Assembly: GCF_016899855.1 (NCBI RefSeq)
Contig: NZ_JACJJG010000029.1
Location: 1-33,142, forward strand
DNA from: Marseilla massiliensis
Lineage (GTDB): Bacteria; Bacteroidota; Bacteroidia; Bacteroidales; Bacteroidaceae
DNA: 33,142 nucleotides
Reading direction: 5' to 3'
In this document: piece after piece, positions 6,641-14,242 of the stretch
Position numbering within the stretch: position 1 is the first letter of the stretch
Layout: the number at the start of each line of letters is the position of its first letter
The notes under the pieces: generated by a model
Seen by the model: the letters and a program-made list of their open reading frames with translations, nothing else
The model's database searches: none
What the model was told of the DNA's origin: nothing
Position numbers and translations under genes: made by a program

Positions 6641-8938
6641 TTACTTCACTGACACCTTAGTCTTTATTCCCGCTGCGTTTACGATGTAAATGCCCGGCGA
6701 ACTGAAAGTATATGATGTCACTCCGGCTGCAATTACCTGCCCGCCGATGGTATATACGCTAAACGCACTGTTGTCAGAAAGACCTATACGGCGTCCGTCA
6801 AGGGTAACGCCTACCTGTGCGTTAGCCTCTACCGACGTTATGCCGGATGTCTCGTCATACGTATATTCCAGCTTGATTTCCTCGGTACGTGTACCGTCCT
6901 CGTCTACCGACACTTCCGTCTTGCCTGCCAGACGGCCGTCAGCGTCATACACATACGTGATTTCGTCATACGCCTGTCCCTGTGGAATTGACGCCGCACG
7001 CATGGCCGTCTCAGGCTCTTGCGGGTCTACTGTCCCGCCATGGCCATACGACGGTTCGTAATACTTATACTCTTTCGTCAGCCGTCCGTCGGTCAGAATA
7101 TAAATTGGCAAACCCTTGATGTCACGGCAGAAAGTCTCGTTGCCGTCGTGCTCTACGGTGAAATACGTCGAGCCCGATATCGTGTTGACGTAATAATCCA
7201 TATTGTCAAAATCAACAGAGGTCAATCCGAGCTGTGTATTCCAATACCCTTCGTAAGCACAAACCACGCGTCCCTCCACAGATACTACTATGGTACTGTC
7301 GGCCGTCATGCCTTCCAAGTCGGCTGCAAGGTTAGGTCTTACGAACGATACATCCTCAGTCTGTACGTTAATGGCAATGTAATCGTCTTCGGTATAGCTG
7401 TTATACTTTTTATTTTCTACCCTGCGATTCGCTCCATTCTCCTCGATTACAGTCTTGGATTCAGGCGTTTCATCGTTATTACCGTACTTCGTGATTGTCA
7501 CCTTGCCGTCAGAATAAGCGTAGTTCTCGGTTTCCTGCCATTCTTCTGAGTAGTTATCATTAGGCCCTTTATATTCGCGTTTTTCGGTGTACACAGCCTT
7601 TATAGCCTCAGCGTTAACCCAAGTGTATTCCGTGGTAACGAGAGTGTGATCCGAATAAATGCCGTCGTCGTATGAATATTCATCCTCAATCTTGGTTACA
7701 TATCCGTTACCGTCAACTGTTATGGTAAGTTTCGCATTGTCGTCAAGCCCGTTATTACCCTCCATAGTTACGCTTGTCAACTTGCCGTTCGCATCACGGT
7801 TGAATATTGTCGCCGACTCTACGCCATATTCGGTAACGTCGATGCGTGTCAACGGGCCGTCCATGCCGAATACGTCATGCCACGAGTTGCCCACTCCGTA
7901 CACTTCATCGTTAAGGTAAGTATAAGCCTCCTCGAAATCAAGCTCCCACTCCGTGGCGTCCGTCGAAGTCACCTTCGCAATGCTTGTGGCAGGCCTGTCG
8001 TTCTCGTCTATCACCCCGTCACCGTTCAGGTCGCCTCCGGGCTCAACTACGTCGTCACCTGCTTCGCCGTATTCGCTGATTGCAACGAGGCGGCCAAGCT
8101 TGTCATAAGTGTACGTCTGCTTCTTCTTATCGTAATATTCCCTGTCAACCGTATATTCAACCAACTTGCCGTTAGAGGCATCATACTTGTAAGTTTCCTG
8201 AGCAGTCTGCTTCCATGACAGGTACGATTGAGTCTCGTCGTCCCATCCATCCTGGTCATAATAAGTCACGACGGCATTGTTCAGCTCGCCACCGAAAGTA
8301 ATTTTACGGCCGTGGAACACGTAACCTGTATTTACGCCATCGGTGTCGAACGTGGATGAAACTGTGCCGGAATTATGCCGATAGTTGGTAAACGAAGCCA
8401 GGACACCGTTATCATAATAGCTCCAACGCTCGATAGGGTCGTCGGCCTGGCCATATTCGTTCAATTCTACCTTCTCGTATTCGGTTATGCCATCGCCGTA
8501 ACTTACCGTTACCCGGTATGACTCAAAGTAGTCGTTGGCTGTGTACGTTACGGTCTTTACCGACAGACGTTTTTGCGAGTCGTACTCATATTTGTAGGTT
8601 CCGGTGGTTATCTCCTTCTCCGCTCCCCACTTTCCGTCTGTCTTTTCCTTCATGTAGATTCTCTCTGACGAGCGCATATTGTCCTTGTCATAGGCGTAGA
8701 CGTAACGGAAAATGCGGTCGCCGTCCTTCTCCTCATACTCGTCCAGGATGTTGTCTGAACTTGCTTTAAGTACTGCCGTCTCCTTCGCAGCCTTGGCCAC
8801 GGCTTCCTTAGCCGCATTCTGCCGGCGTTGCTCAACGCGTTGTTTCATGTATCTTTTGCCGAATTTCACGCCCTGTGCATTGGCTGAATACGGCAACAGC
8901 ATGGCTGACAGCAGTGCCAGTGTAATTGTTTTTTTCAT
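6641..8938 (-). CDS. Secreted YD-repeat protein with EF-hand-like loop and C-terminal sorting-type domain
   Basis: 765 residues. A signal peptide (about 1-22, ending SANAQ) is followed by a basic Ala/Lys-rich helix (about 25-58). A long Tyr- and Asp-rich region follows with recurring phrases of the type YxYDxxGRL: YEYDSQKRL, YKYDASNGKL, YTYDKLGRL and YVYDADGRL. These resemble the YD repeats of RHS-type beta shells but are sparser. DLNGDGVIDEND (303-314) is a calcium-binding EF-hand or dockerin-like loop, present once. The last 60 or so residues, with VYTIGGQVI and SPGIYIVNAAG, resemble the type IX secretion C-terminal domain, so surface export is likely. Function is unknown. It stands alone, with a structured leader at 9003-9110 in the same direction and array A just past its stop. 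Confidence 0.85.
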   Translation of the reverse strand: MKKTITLALLSAMLLPYSANAQGVKFGKRYMKQRVEQRRQNAAKEAVAKAAKETAVLKASSDNILDEYEEKDGDRIFRYVYAYDKDNMRSSERIYMKEKTDGKWGAEKEITTGTYKYEYDSQKRLSVKTVTYTANDYFESYRVTVSYGDGITEYEKVELNEYGQADDPIERWSYYDNGVLASFTNYRHNSGTVSSTFDTDGVNTGYVFHGRKITFGGELNNAVVTYYDQDGWDDETQSYLSWKQTAQETYKYDASNGKLVEYTVDREYYDKKKQTYTYDKLGRLVAISEYGEAGDDVVEPGGDLNGDGVIDENDRPATSIAKVTSTDATEWELDFEEAYTYLNDEVYGVGNSWHDVFGMDGPLTRIDVTEYGVESATIFNRDANGKLTSVTMEGNNGLDDNAKLTITVDGNGYVTKIEDEYSYDDGIYSDHTLVTTEYTWVNAEAIKAVYTEKREYKGPNDNYSEEWQETENYAYSDGKVTITKYGNNDETPESKTVIEENGANRRVENKKYNSYTEDDYIAINVQTEDVSFVRPNLAADLEGMTADSTIVVSVEGRVVCAYEGYWNTQLGLTSVDFDNMDYYVNTISGSTYFTVEHDGNETFCRDIKGLPIYILTDGRLTKEYKYYEPSYGHGGTVDPQEPETAMRAASIPQGQAYDEITYVYDADGRLAGKTEVSVDEDGTRTEEIKLEYTYDETSGITSVEANAQVGVTLDGRRIGLSDNSAFSVYTIGGQVIAAGVTSYTFSSPGIYIVNAAGIKTKVSVK

Positions 8939-9002
8939 GCTTTTTTAGTCTTTCGCAGGTTAATGAATGATAAATGTGAAAGTCCTTAGATGGTTGGATG
9001 AT

Positions 9003-9110
9003 GACAATAAAAAAGCGTGGACTTATAACTTCGCCTATGTTTCGAAGGTATCGCCAAACACCACAACGCCATACACGAGGAAAAGCCCACGCCCTTAGGT
9101 GCGTGAACAT
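9003..9110 (-). ncRNA. Structured leader RNA with terminator-like hairpin (attenuator candidate)
   Basis: Read on the minus strand, a 10-bp stem pairs 9092-9083 with 9024-9015 (one G-U pair) and is followed at once by six Ts at 9014-9009, the form of an intrinsic terminator. Inside it, 9047-9043 pairs with 9033-9029 (CTTCG/CGAAG), and another small hairpin is possible around 9062-9047. A mutually exclusive 5-bp pairing, 9105-9101 with 9092-9088, would sequester the 5' strand of the terminator stem. The U tract ends about 70 nt upstream of the YD-repeat gene start. The layout suggests transcription attenuation or a small leader RNA. I cannot name an Rfam family. Confidence 0.5.
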
Positions 9111-9164
9111 CAACTTTTACTCTTGGCGTTTCTTCTATATTGGCGATTTCCCGAAACAAGAATA

Positions 9165-9172
9165 CAAAGCTA
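9165..9172 (-). promoter_or_regulatory. Candidate -7 box for the YD-repeat gene leader
   Basis: The minus strand reads TAGCTTTG here, an exact fit to the Bacteroidetes TAnnTTTG -7 element. It would start a transcript near 9158 that contains the structured leader at 9003-9110. A clear -33 TTTG is not visible at the expected distance, so the call is moderate. Confidence 0.4.
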
Positions 9173-9367
9173 ACGCTTCTTTATTTTATGCCTTAAGTCA
9201 GTTTTATGCCATAGGCCTCATTCTTTGATTACGCCTGCAAATATACTAAAAGGCGGGCGCAAAGGAAAGAAAAAAAGAAGTTTTTTGACATTCCATTGCC
9301 GAGCCGCATTCTATATTCGTAAAACAAATATAGCGAAAATGTTGCTTTTGAGTAAAAATATAAAAAT
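9173..9367 (-). other. AT-rich gap with two more TAnnTTTG boxes
   Basis: No credible gene was seen. The minus strand contains TATATTTG at 9245-9238 and again at 9332-9325, both exact TAnnTTTG matches that could be alternative promoters for the YD-repeat gene. Neither has a good TTTG at the proper distance. The rest is A/T-rich sequence between the reductase terminator and the leader. Confidence 0.3.
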
Positions 9368-9403
9368 GAAGAGTGAAAAATCAAAAGGGATTCTTCACTC
9401 TTC
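9368..9403 (-). terminator. Hairpin after the RibD-like reductase gene
   Basis: GAAGAGTGAA (9368-9377) and TTCACTCTTC (9394-9403) are perfect 10-bp complementary arms with a 16-nt loop. On the minus strand the hairpin begins 12 nt beyond the stop codon of the reductase gene. An A/T-rich stretch follows rather than a clean T run. Confidence 0.5.
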
Positions 9404-9415
9404 GTCCTTCGTTCT

Positions 9416-10108
9416 TCACTTCTTATACCTTATCCAAACGGTGTTCTCGCCCACCCGCTTTACGCCGACGAGCTTGATCGTGGTGGTAGGATAGTCCATA
9501 TCCTCTATCCCGTCGAAGACGGCTGTCATGCCCTTGCGCCCGTCAATGCCGGCACCTACCATGAGGCTGACCTCGTCGAGGAGTCCCGCGGTAAGGAAGG
9601 CGGCGTTGATATGGCCACCGCCTACAACGGCAAGCCGCTCTACAGAAAACTCCGAACGGAGTATCTGCATGGCGCGGCTGAGGTCTATGCCGCGGCGCCC
9701 GCACGCTATCCACGATATGCCCTGCGCCGTTAGGCGGTCGTGATACTGGCGAGGACATGCCTCGTCAGTGATTACGAGCAGGTTATCCTGCGCCGCGCTG
9801 TCGGGCCATAACAGCGTGCCGTGCGTGTCGATGGCTATTTCATACTTGCCGCCGTGCCCGGCATTGCGCCATTCCTCACGGCCTATCGGCGTAGAGTCAG
9901 TGGCCTTGAACGTGCCCGGCAGCGCCGTATGCATCTGCATTGTTACGCGTCCGGACAGGTCGGCGTCGCACTCCAGCTCATCCAGGGCTGCATAGTAGGC
10001 GTCAGTATCACCAAGATTCTCGGTCATAGAGCAGTCTATGCGCCCGTCAACCGACGACATCATGTGGCAGACTATGTAAGGTCTGCCGTTACCATTGTTG
10101 CTTTCCAT
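9416..10108 (-). CDS. RibD C-terminal / dihydrofolate reductase-like domain protein
   Basis: 230 residues, one domain. The start PYIVCHMMSSVDGRID and the later VVGGGHINAAFLTAGLLDEVSLMVGAGIDGR are typical of the RibD C-terminal reductase family, which shares the DHFR fold and binds NADPH. In riboflavin synthesis the domain reduces a pyrimidine ribose. Stand-alone copies like this one often have no assigned substrate, and no deaminase domain or riboflavin gene is next to it. No signal peptide, so cytoplasmic. It has its own likely promoter at 10134-10141 and a hairpin after the stop. I am sure of the family but not of the reaction. Confidence 0.85.
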   Translation of the reverse strand: MESNNGNGRPYIVCHMMSSVDGRIDCSMTENLGDTDAYYAALDELECDADLSGRVTMQMHTALPGTFKATDSTPIGREEWRNAGHGGKYEIAIDTHGTLLWPDSAAQDNLLVITDEACPRQYHDRLTAQGISWIACGRRGIDLSRAMQILRSEFSVERLAVVGGGHINAAFLTAGLLDEVSLMVGAGIDGRKGMTAVFDGIEDMDYPTTTIKLVGVKRVGENTVWIRYKK

Positions 10109-10133
10109 AAATTCAATGTCTTGTTTTACGCCG

Positions 10134-10141
10134 CAAAGTTA
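10134..10141 (-). promoter_or_regulatory. Candidate -7 box for the RibD-like gene
   Basis: The minus strand reads TAACTTTG, followed by CGGCG, an exact TAnnTTTG match 26 nt before the start codon. A perfect 14-bp AT palindrome, CATATTATAATATG, lies just upstream (around 10145-10158). The -33 element is not clear. Confidence 0.45.
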
Positions 10142-10193
10142 CACATATTATAATATGAAGGTGGTAAACGTTTTACTGCAAGTCCAAAACATT

Positions 10194-11078
10194 TTACGGT
10201 TTCACGCAATACGCCAGGCTGTTGATTGTCTTTGCGTTGTACGGCTCGTACTTTATCCATTCTATCAGCCCCAGCGTATCTTTTGTCGGGCGGTCGTATG
10301 AATACGTCTCACCGCAACCGTTTACCTTGATGTTGTCGGCCGTGTGGCTTAGGTACGACCAATAAATAAACATGTCGCCGGCGAATACACATTGTGTAGG
10401 ATTGAACTTCGAGATGTCTATCGGCGGCAGGTTTGTCAGGAATTCATGGCTGTCGTAGAAAAAGTTATTCGAGAACTCATCCGTATTAGGATTCTTCATC
10501 ATGCGGATGTTCTGGATGAACAGCGAGCCTTCATTACACTGCAACAGAGCCGCCGCGCGCAGGTAGACCATGCCTCCGGATATGCCGTACATGAACGAGT
10601 TGCGGTTCGTTCCAATCATCACAATAACGTCGTTGCCGCTTGTCTCAACCACCGTGCCGAGCTGCCACTCCTGCAGACAGCGGCCTATCTGCGACTTGTC
10701 CGTTGCGTAAGGCATGTCGTATGGCTGCACGATGTCCATGTCTTCCACCTTTTTCAACAGGTTACCGTCTATGCTCAGAGAGCCGTCGGCTGTCAGCGAC
10801 AAGTCATATCCTGCGGCCTTGGCCAGCATAACGGTATCCTTCGTGAATGTCGTAAGCATGCCGATACCACGCGACGGCACCAACAGCACCGCCGAACCGT
10901 TGCCCGTAACGGTGTCTTTCGCGAAATACATCATCACCGAATCCGTTATAACAGCCTCTTGCTTGGCGCTTGCCCACACGCCCCTGAACTTGCCGAAACC
11001 GACAGTCTGTGCCGAAGCCTTGAATGTACATACAGCAAAGAACACTGCTGAAACAACCAAAAATAAGTTCTTTTTCAT
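10194..11078 (-). CDS. Exported protein of unknown function
   Basis: 294 residues from the ATG at 11078; an in-frame ATG at 11099 would add seven residues ahead of a textbook signal peptide (MKKNLFLVVSAVFFAV, cleavage after about residue 24, KASAQ), so the downstream start is preferred. No lipobox Cys is present, so the product is probably periplasmic or surface-exposed. The mature part starts with a GFGKFRGVWAS segment. It contains VMIGTNRNSFMYGISGGMVYLRAAALLQ and a Tyr-rich C-terminal third, with a mixed alpha/beta look and no transmembrane helix. I do not recognise the family. It lies upstream of the RibD-like gene on the same strand, but that gene has its own candidate promoter, so a shared function is not implied. 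Confidence 0.7.
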   Translation of the reverse strand: MKKNLFLVVSAVFFAVCTFKASAQTVGFGKFRGVWASAKQEAVITDSVMMYFAKDTVTGNGSAVLLVPSRGIGMLTTFTKDTVMLAKAAGYDLSLTADGSLSIDGNLLKKVEDMDIVQPYDMPYATDKSQIGRCLQEWQLGTVVETSGNDVIVMIGTNRNSFMYGISGGMVYLRAAALLQCNEGSLFIQNIRMMKNPNTDEFSNNFFYDSHEFLTNLPPIDISKFNPTQCVFAGDMFIYWSYLSHTADNIKVNGCGETYSYDRPTKDTLGLIEWIKYEPYNAKTINSLAYCVKP

Positions 11079-11192
11079 AATACGAAAATGTTTTAACATC
11101 TATATTTCAATAACGTATGACAAGTCAAAAAAGCGACACGGGACAAACGTTTTTTGCTTTTTTTAATGTTTACATGCCGCCAACCACTTCGC

Positions 11193-11273
11193 AAAAGGCC
11201 ATCTTTTACACGCTGAAAGACGGTCAACGGCGTTGTAAAAGGCCACCTTTTGCAGCCTTAAAGGCGGTCTTTT
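11193..11273. repeat. 22-bp-phased array B: four 15-bp near-palindromes
   Basis: Cores at an exact 22-bp period: 11193 AAAAGGCCATCTTTT, 11215 GAAAGACGGTCAACG, 11237 AAAAGGCCACCTTTT, 11259 TAAAGGCGGTCTTTT. Spacers are ACACGCT, GCGTTGT, GCAGCCT. A degenerate fifth unit may precede at 11171 (10 of 15 positions match an array C core). It lies in the 459-nt gap between the divergent exported protein gene (-) and the Wzi-type gene (+), about 115 nt from the first start codon. The rest of the gap holds a T-rich stretch near 11151-11165 and the Wzi promoter candidate. Confidence 0.8.
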
Positions 11274-11462
11274 ACATCGTAACCAAAGTTCACGTGTTTA
11301 CTTAACAGCTATATCTATAAGCCTGTTTTACAACATAAACCGTAAGGAAAACACGGCTTACGGCTTACATTTTTCAGACATATGGTATTACCGTCGGCAT
11401 GCACATGTGAAGGCATTACGCACTTTCCTTGACAATAATTTTACAGAACGGGAAATTTGTTG

Positions 11463-11470
11463 TACTTTTG
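11463..11470 (+). promoter_or_regulatory. Candidate -7 box for the Wzi-type gene
   Basis: TACTTTTG is an exact TAnnTTTG match 67 nt before the preferred start at 11538. A TTGACA is present at 11429-11434 but too far upstream for the usual Bacteroidetes spacing, and no TTTG sits at the right distance. Confidence 0.45.
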
Positions 11471-11537
11471 CCGTCGCTAAATAAAGACTGTACGCGGCAT
11501 GACATTGCCGTTTATTAATTCTCTACAAACTATTCGG

Positions 11538-13010
11538 ATGAAAATAATCAAGTATTTGATGGCAGCCATGTTGCCGCTATGCGCGGCCACGGCAGGCGCA
11601 CGGGGCGACTCGCTGACGTACAAAATCGAGTTGTCCGGCAAGGCCTCTACGGGCGAGTATGCGCCGCTATGGTTCACGGCCAACCGCTACGGCCTGTCCT
11701 CGGAGCGGCCGAACAGCGGCTACCTGCGCGCCGGAGTGAAGTATGACACTGACCTGGGCAAGGGCTGGAGCGTAGAGGCCGGGCTCGACCTGGCCGGCAC
11801 CATCGACCAGACAGCGCCCTTCGTGGTGCAGCAGGCGTATGCCGACATATCGTGGAAGGTAATAAACCTTAGCATCGGCAGCAAAGAACGGGGTGCGTTC
11901 CCGTTGGAAAAGGACATGCGGCTGTCGAGCGGAATGATGGTTGAAGGCCCTAACGCACGCCCCATTCCGCAGGTACGCCTCGAGGTAAAGAAGTATTGGG
12001 ACGTGCCGTTCACCAAAGGATGGCTCGGCATTAAGGGACACATCGGCTACGGAGTGATGACCGACGGAGGATGGCGCGAGGACTTCGTGGCTGCCGGACA
12101 GAAGTTCTCAAAGAACAACATCTACCATACCAAGTCGCTGATGTTCCGTGTGGGCAACGTCGAGAAGTTTCCCCTTACCATGGAGATAGGCATGCTCGAG
12201 ACGGCGCAATTCGGCGGAAGCCTATGGCAGAAGAACGCCGACGGCTCGATAACGTGCGTGGCCAACATGCCCAACGGCATAAAGGACTTCTTCAAGGCGC
12301 TAATACCAAAGCAGGAAAGTACGCTCGAAAACATCGACGGCAACCATACAGGCAGCTGGAACTTTGCCCTTAACTACGAGGCAAAGACATGGAAGGCACG
12401 CCTGTATTACGAGCACTTCTTCGACGACCACTCACAGCTGACGTGGCAGTATGGCCGGTGGAAGGACGGACACATAGGCGTTGAGATCACCGTTCCAAAG
12501 AACCCGTTTGTAACTAAGGTGCTGTGGGAAGGCCTGAACACGACAGATCAGACGGGTCCGATACTCTACGACGGCGTCGGCGGCTCGTTCGGCGACCTGC
12601 AGATGAGCGGCCGCGACAACTATTACAACCACATGACTTATCCCTGGACACACTGGGGACAGAATATCGGAAATCCCTTCGTAGTGGGACCGTCGTACAA
12701 TTCGGACGGCCGCCTGTACTTCCGAAGCAACCGCGTGAAAGCTCACCACATCGGCCTGAGCGGCGACCCGTCTGACGAATGGACATACCGCATGCTGCTG
12801 TCGTTCGCCCGCCATTGGGGAACCTACGACGAACCGCTTGACGAAAAGCGCCACCAGAACAGCATGTTGTTCGAGGTTTCATACAGCCCCAAGAGCCTCA
12901 AGGGCTGGCAGTTCACGGCGAGCTGCGGCGTTGACGACGGCAATTACCTCGGCAACAGCACGGGAGGCATGTTGACAATAAGAAAAACTGGATTACTATG
13001 GGCAAAATAA
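11538..13010 (+). CDS. Wzi-type outer-membrane beta-barrel protein (capsule assembly Wzi family)
   Basis: 490 residues from the ATG at 11538, which opens a clear signal peptide (MKIIKYLMAAMLPLCAATAGARG). An in-frame ATG at 11499 would place 13 extra residues in front and is less likely. The mature start (YKIELSGKASTGEYAPLWFTANRYG) and the later alternating aromatic strands (WNFALNYEAKTWKARLYYEHFFDD, LLFEVSYSP-type segments) fit the Bacteroidetes Wzi-like family. Known role: E. coli Wzi is an 18-strand outer-membrane lectin that holds capsule at the surface. Bacteroidetes members are widespread, often outside capsule loci, and poorly characterised; no capsule genes are nearby here. The 3' end overlaps the following lipoprotein gene by 13 nt, so the two are probably co-translated partners. 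Confidence 0.8.
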   Translation: MKIIKYLMAAMLPLCAATAGARGDSLTYKIELSGKASTGEYAPLWFTANRYGLSSERPNSGYLRAGVKYDTDLGKGWSVEAGLDLAGTIDQTAPFVVQQAYADISWKVINLSIGSKERGAFPLEKDMRLSSGMMVEGPNARPIPQVRLEVKKYWDVPFTKGWLGIKGHIGYGVMTDGGWREDFVAAGQKFSKNNIYHTKSLMFRVGNVEKFPLTMEIGMLETAQFGGSLWQKNADGSITCVANMPNGIKDFFKALIPKQESTLENIDGNHTGSWNFALNYEAKTWKARLYYEHFFDDHSQLTWQYGRWKDGHIGVEITVPKNPFVTKVLWEGLNTTDQTGPILYDGVGGSFGDLQMSGRDNYYNHMTYPWTHWGQNIGNPFVVGPSYNSDGRLYFRSNRVKAHHIGLSGDPSDEWTYRMLLSFARHWGTYDEPLDEKRHQNSMLFEVSYSPKSLKGWQFTASCGVDDGNYLGNSTGGMLTIRKTGLLWAK

Positions 13011-13447
13011 CGAGAGTGGCCTTCATGGCCGTTTTGGCGTGCATCCTCTGCTGCGGATGCGACTGGAAAGACCCTATCGACGAGGATATAGAGGGCCGCT
13101 GGCGACTGGAGCGCTTCGAGACAACGGCCGACGGCCAGATGCACGAGTGCGAAAGGATATATTACAGTATCACGCGCATGGTGGTAGAGGTGGCCGAGAA
13201 GCAGGGCCCTAACGGCTACGGGTCGTTCATCGGGCGCTTCGAGTACAAGGACGGCCGCAAGAAAGTGGTAATGCGCGAGTTCAAGCAGCGTGCCAACACG
13301 AGCGACAACGGCGTTGACGCCACCGTGGAAGACCTGCTGCCGTTCGGCATGAACGCCAACGGGACAACGTTTGAAGTGGTGGTTGCCGACGGCGACAACC
13401 TCGTACTTCGCTCTGATTACGCAACCCTGCAACTCACGAGGTTCTGA
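12998..13447 (+). CDS. Small lipoprotein, lipocalin-like
   Basis: 149 residues. The N-terminus is a lipoprotein signal: a hydrophobic stretch ending ILCCGC, with acylation likely at Cys23 or nearby. The mature part begins DPIDEDIEGRWRLERFE, the typical opening of small Bacteroidetes lipocalin-like domains. It continues as alternating strands to LVLRSDYATLQLTRF. Its ATG lies inside the end of the Wzi-type gene (13-nt overlap, different frame), which suggests translational coupling and a shared envelope role. A clean terminator follows at 13452-13482. Ligand and function are unknown. Confidence 0.8.
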   Translation: MGKITRVAFMAVLACILCCGCDWKDPIDEDIEGRWRLERFETTADGQMHECERIYYSITRMVVEVAEKQGPNGYGSFIGRFEYKDGRKKVVMREFKQRANTSDNGVDATVEDLLPFGMNANGTTFEVVVADGDNLVLRSDYATLQLTRF

Positions 13448-13451
13448 CATA

Positions 13452-13482
13452 CAAGCCCTACCGCTGCTGACGGTAGGGCTTG
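13452..13482 (+). terminator. Terminator hairpin after the lipoprotein gene
   Basis: CAAGCCCTACCG (13452-13463) and CGGTAGGGCTTG (13471-13482) form a perfect 12-bp stem with a 7-nt loop, 4 nt after the stop codon, followed by ATTTATATA. It separates the Wzi/lipoprotein pair from the flavin reductase gene, which has its own promoter. Confidence 0.8.
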
Positions 13483-13507
13483 ATTTATATAGATTGTCTT
13501 GCCGAAA

Positions 13508-13539
13508 TTTGGCCAGGCATGTTTTTTTTATTATATTTG
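13508..13539 (+). promoter_or_regulatory. Bacteroidetes-type promoter of the flavin reductase gene
   Basis: TTTG at 13508-13511, a 20-nt spacer, then TATATTTG at 13532-13539: an exact fit to the Bacteroidetes housekeeping consensus TTTG-N19/20-TAnnTTTG. Transcription should begin near 13546, leaving a leader of about 33 nt. Confidence 0.75.
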
Positions 13540-13578
13540 CTCCTCAAATAAACAGGAAAATATCTAAAAAAGAACATC

Positions 13579-14145
13579 ATGAGAAAGAACTTCGGAGCAA
13601 AACCGTGGACATATCCGCAACCGGTATTCATAGTAGGAACATATGACGAGAACGGCAATCCTGACGCCATGAACGCCGCATGGGGCGGCATTGACTATGA
13701 CGACCGTATCAACCTATGCCTCAGCGCAGACCACAAAACCGTGAAGAACCTGCTTGCCACAAAGGCATTTACAGTAAGCATGGCTACGGTTGACACTCTC
13801 GTGGCTTGCGACTACGTAGGAGTGGAATCGGCAAACAAGACTCCCGACAAATTCGCCAAAGCCGGTTTCCATGCCGTTAAGTCGGAGTTCGTCAACGCAC
13901 CAGTCATAGAGGAACTACCCATGACTGTTGAATGCGAACTTGTTTCGTACGACCCTGAGTCATGCCACTTGGTAGGACGTATCGTAAACGTATCCGCTGA
14001 CGAGAGCATTCTCAACGAAAAAGGCAAGATTGACCCGGCAAAACTGCGCCCCATAACTTTCGATCCTGTGAACAACGACTATCTCGTCGTCGGTGAAAAG
14101 GTAGGCAACGCATTCAAGGACGGACTTGCACTGAGAAATAAATAA
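13579..14145 (+). CDS. Flavin reductase-like (flavoredoxin-type) FMN-binding protein
   Basis: 188 residues, no signal peptide. The opening PWTYPQPVFIVGTYDENGNPDAMNAAWGG, then SADHKTVKNLLATKAFTVSM and the ending VGNAFKDGLALRNK, are typical of the flavin reductase-like FMN-binding split-barrel family. Members bind FMN and pass electrons from NAD(P)H or ferredoxin; Bacteroidetes copies are commonly labelled flavoredoxin. The partner is not evident from the neighbours. The gene is single, with its own promoter (13508-13539). dnaX follows after a 97-nt gap containing a repeat arm. Confidence 0.88.
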   Translation: MRKNFGAKPWTYPQPVFIVGTYDENGNPDAMNAAWGGIDYDDRINLCLSADHKTVKNLLATKAFTVSMATVDTLVACDYVGVESANKTPDKFAKAGFHAVKSEFVNAPVIEELPMTVECELVSYDPESCHLVGRIVNVSADESILNEKGKIDPAKLRPITFDPVNNDYLVVGEKVGNAFKDGLALRNK

Positions 14146-14195
14146 AGGTGAAAAAGTAAATGAATAAAGAGGGGAAAAAGCACGGCAACAAGACT

Positions 14196-14237
14196 TTTAC
14201 CCTTAACTACTTTAACAACCTTAACTCCTTTAACTAC
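14196..14237 (+). repeat. Single arm of the CTTTAACTAC intergenic repeat
   Basis: The leader of dnaX contains three tandem variants of the CTTTAACTAC phrase (ACTTTTACCCTTAACTAC, TTTAACAACC, CTCCTTTAACTACC). It matches the right arm of the repeats at 1497-1520 and 23669-23695. No complementary left arm is visible here, so this copy would not form the long hairpin. Confidence 0.55.
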
Positions 14238-14242
14238 CCAGA

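Noticed and set aside
8832..9113. 93-residue open frame on - over the structured leader
   Set aside because: It begins with TTG, follows the leader hairpins and then runs into the YD-repeat gene in another frame. It is better explained by conserved RNA structure. A short Trp-containing leader peptide from the ATG at 9110 cannot be fully excluded.
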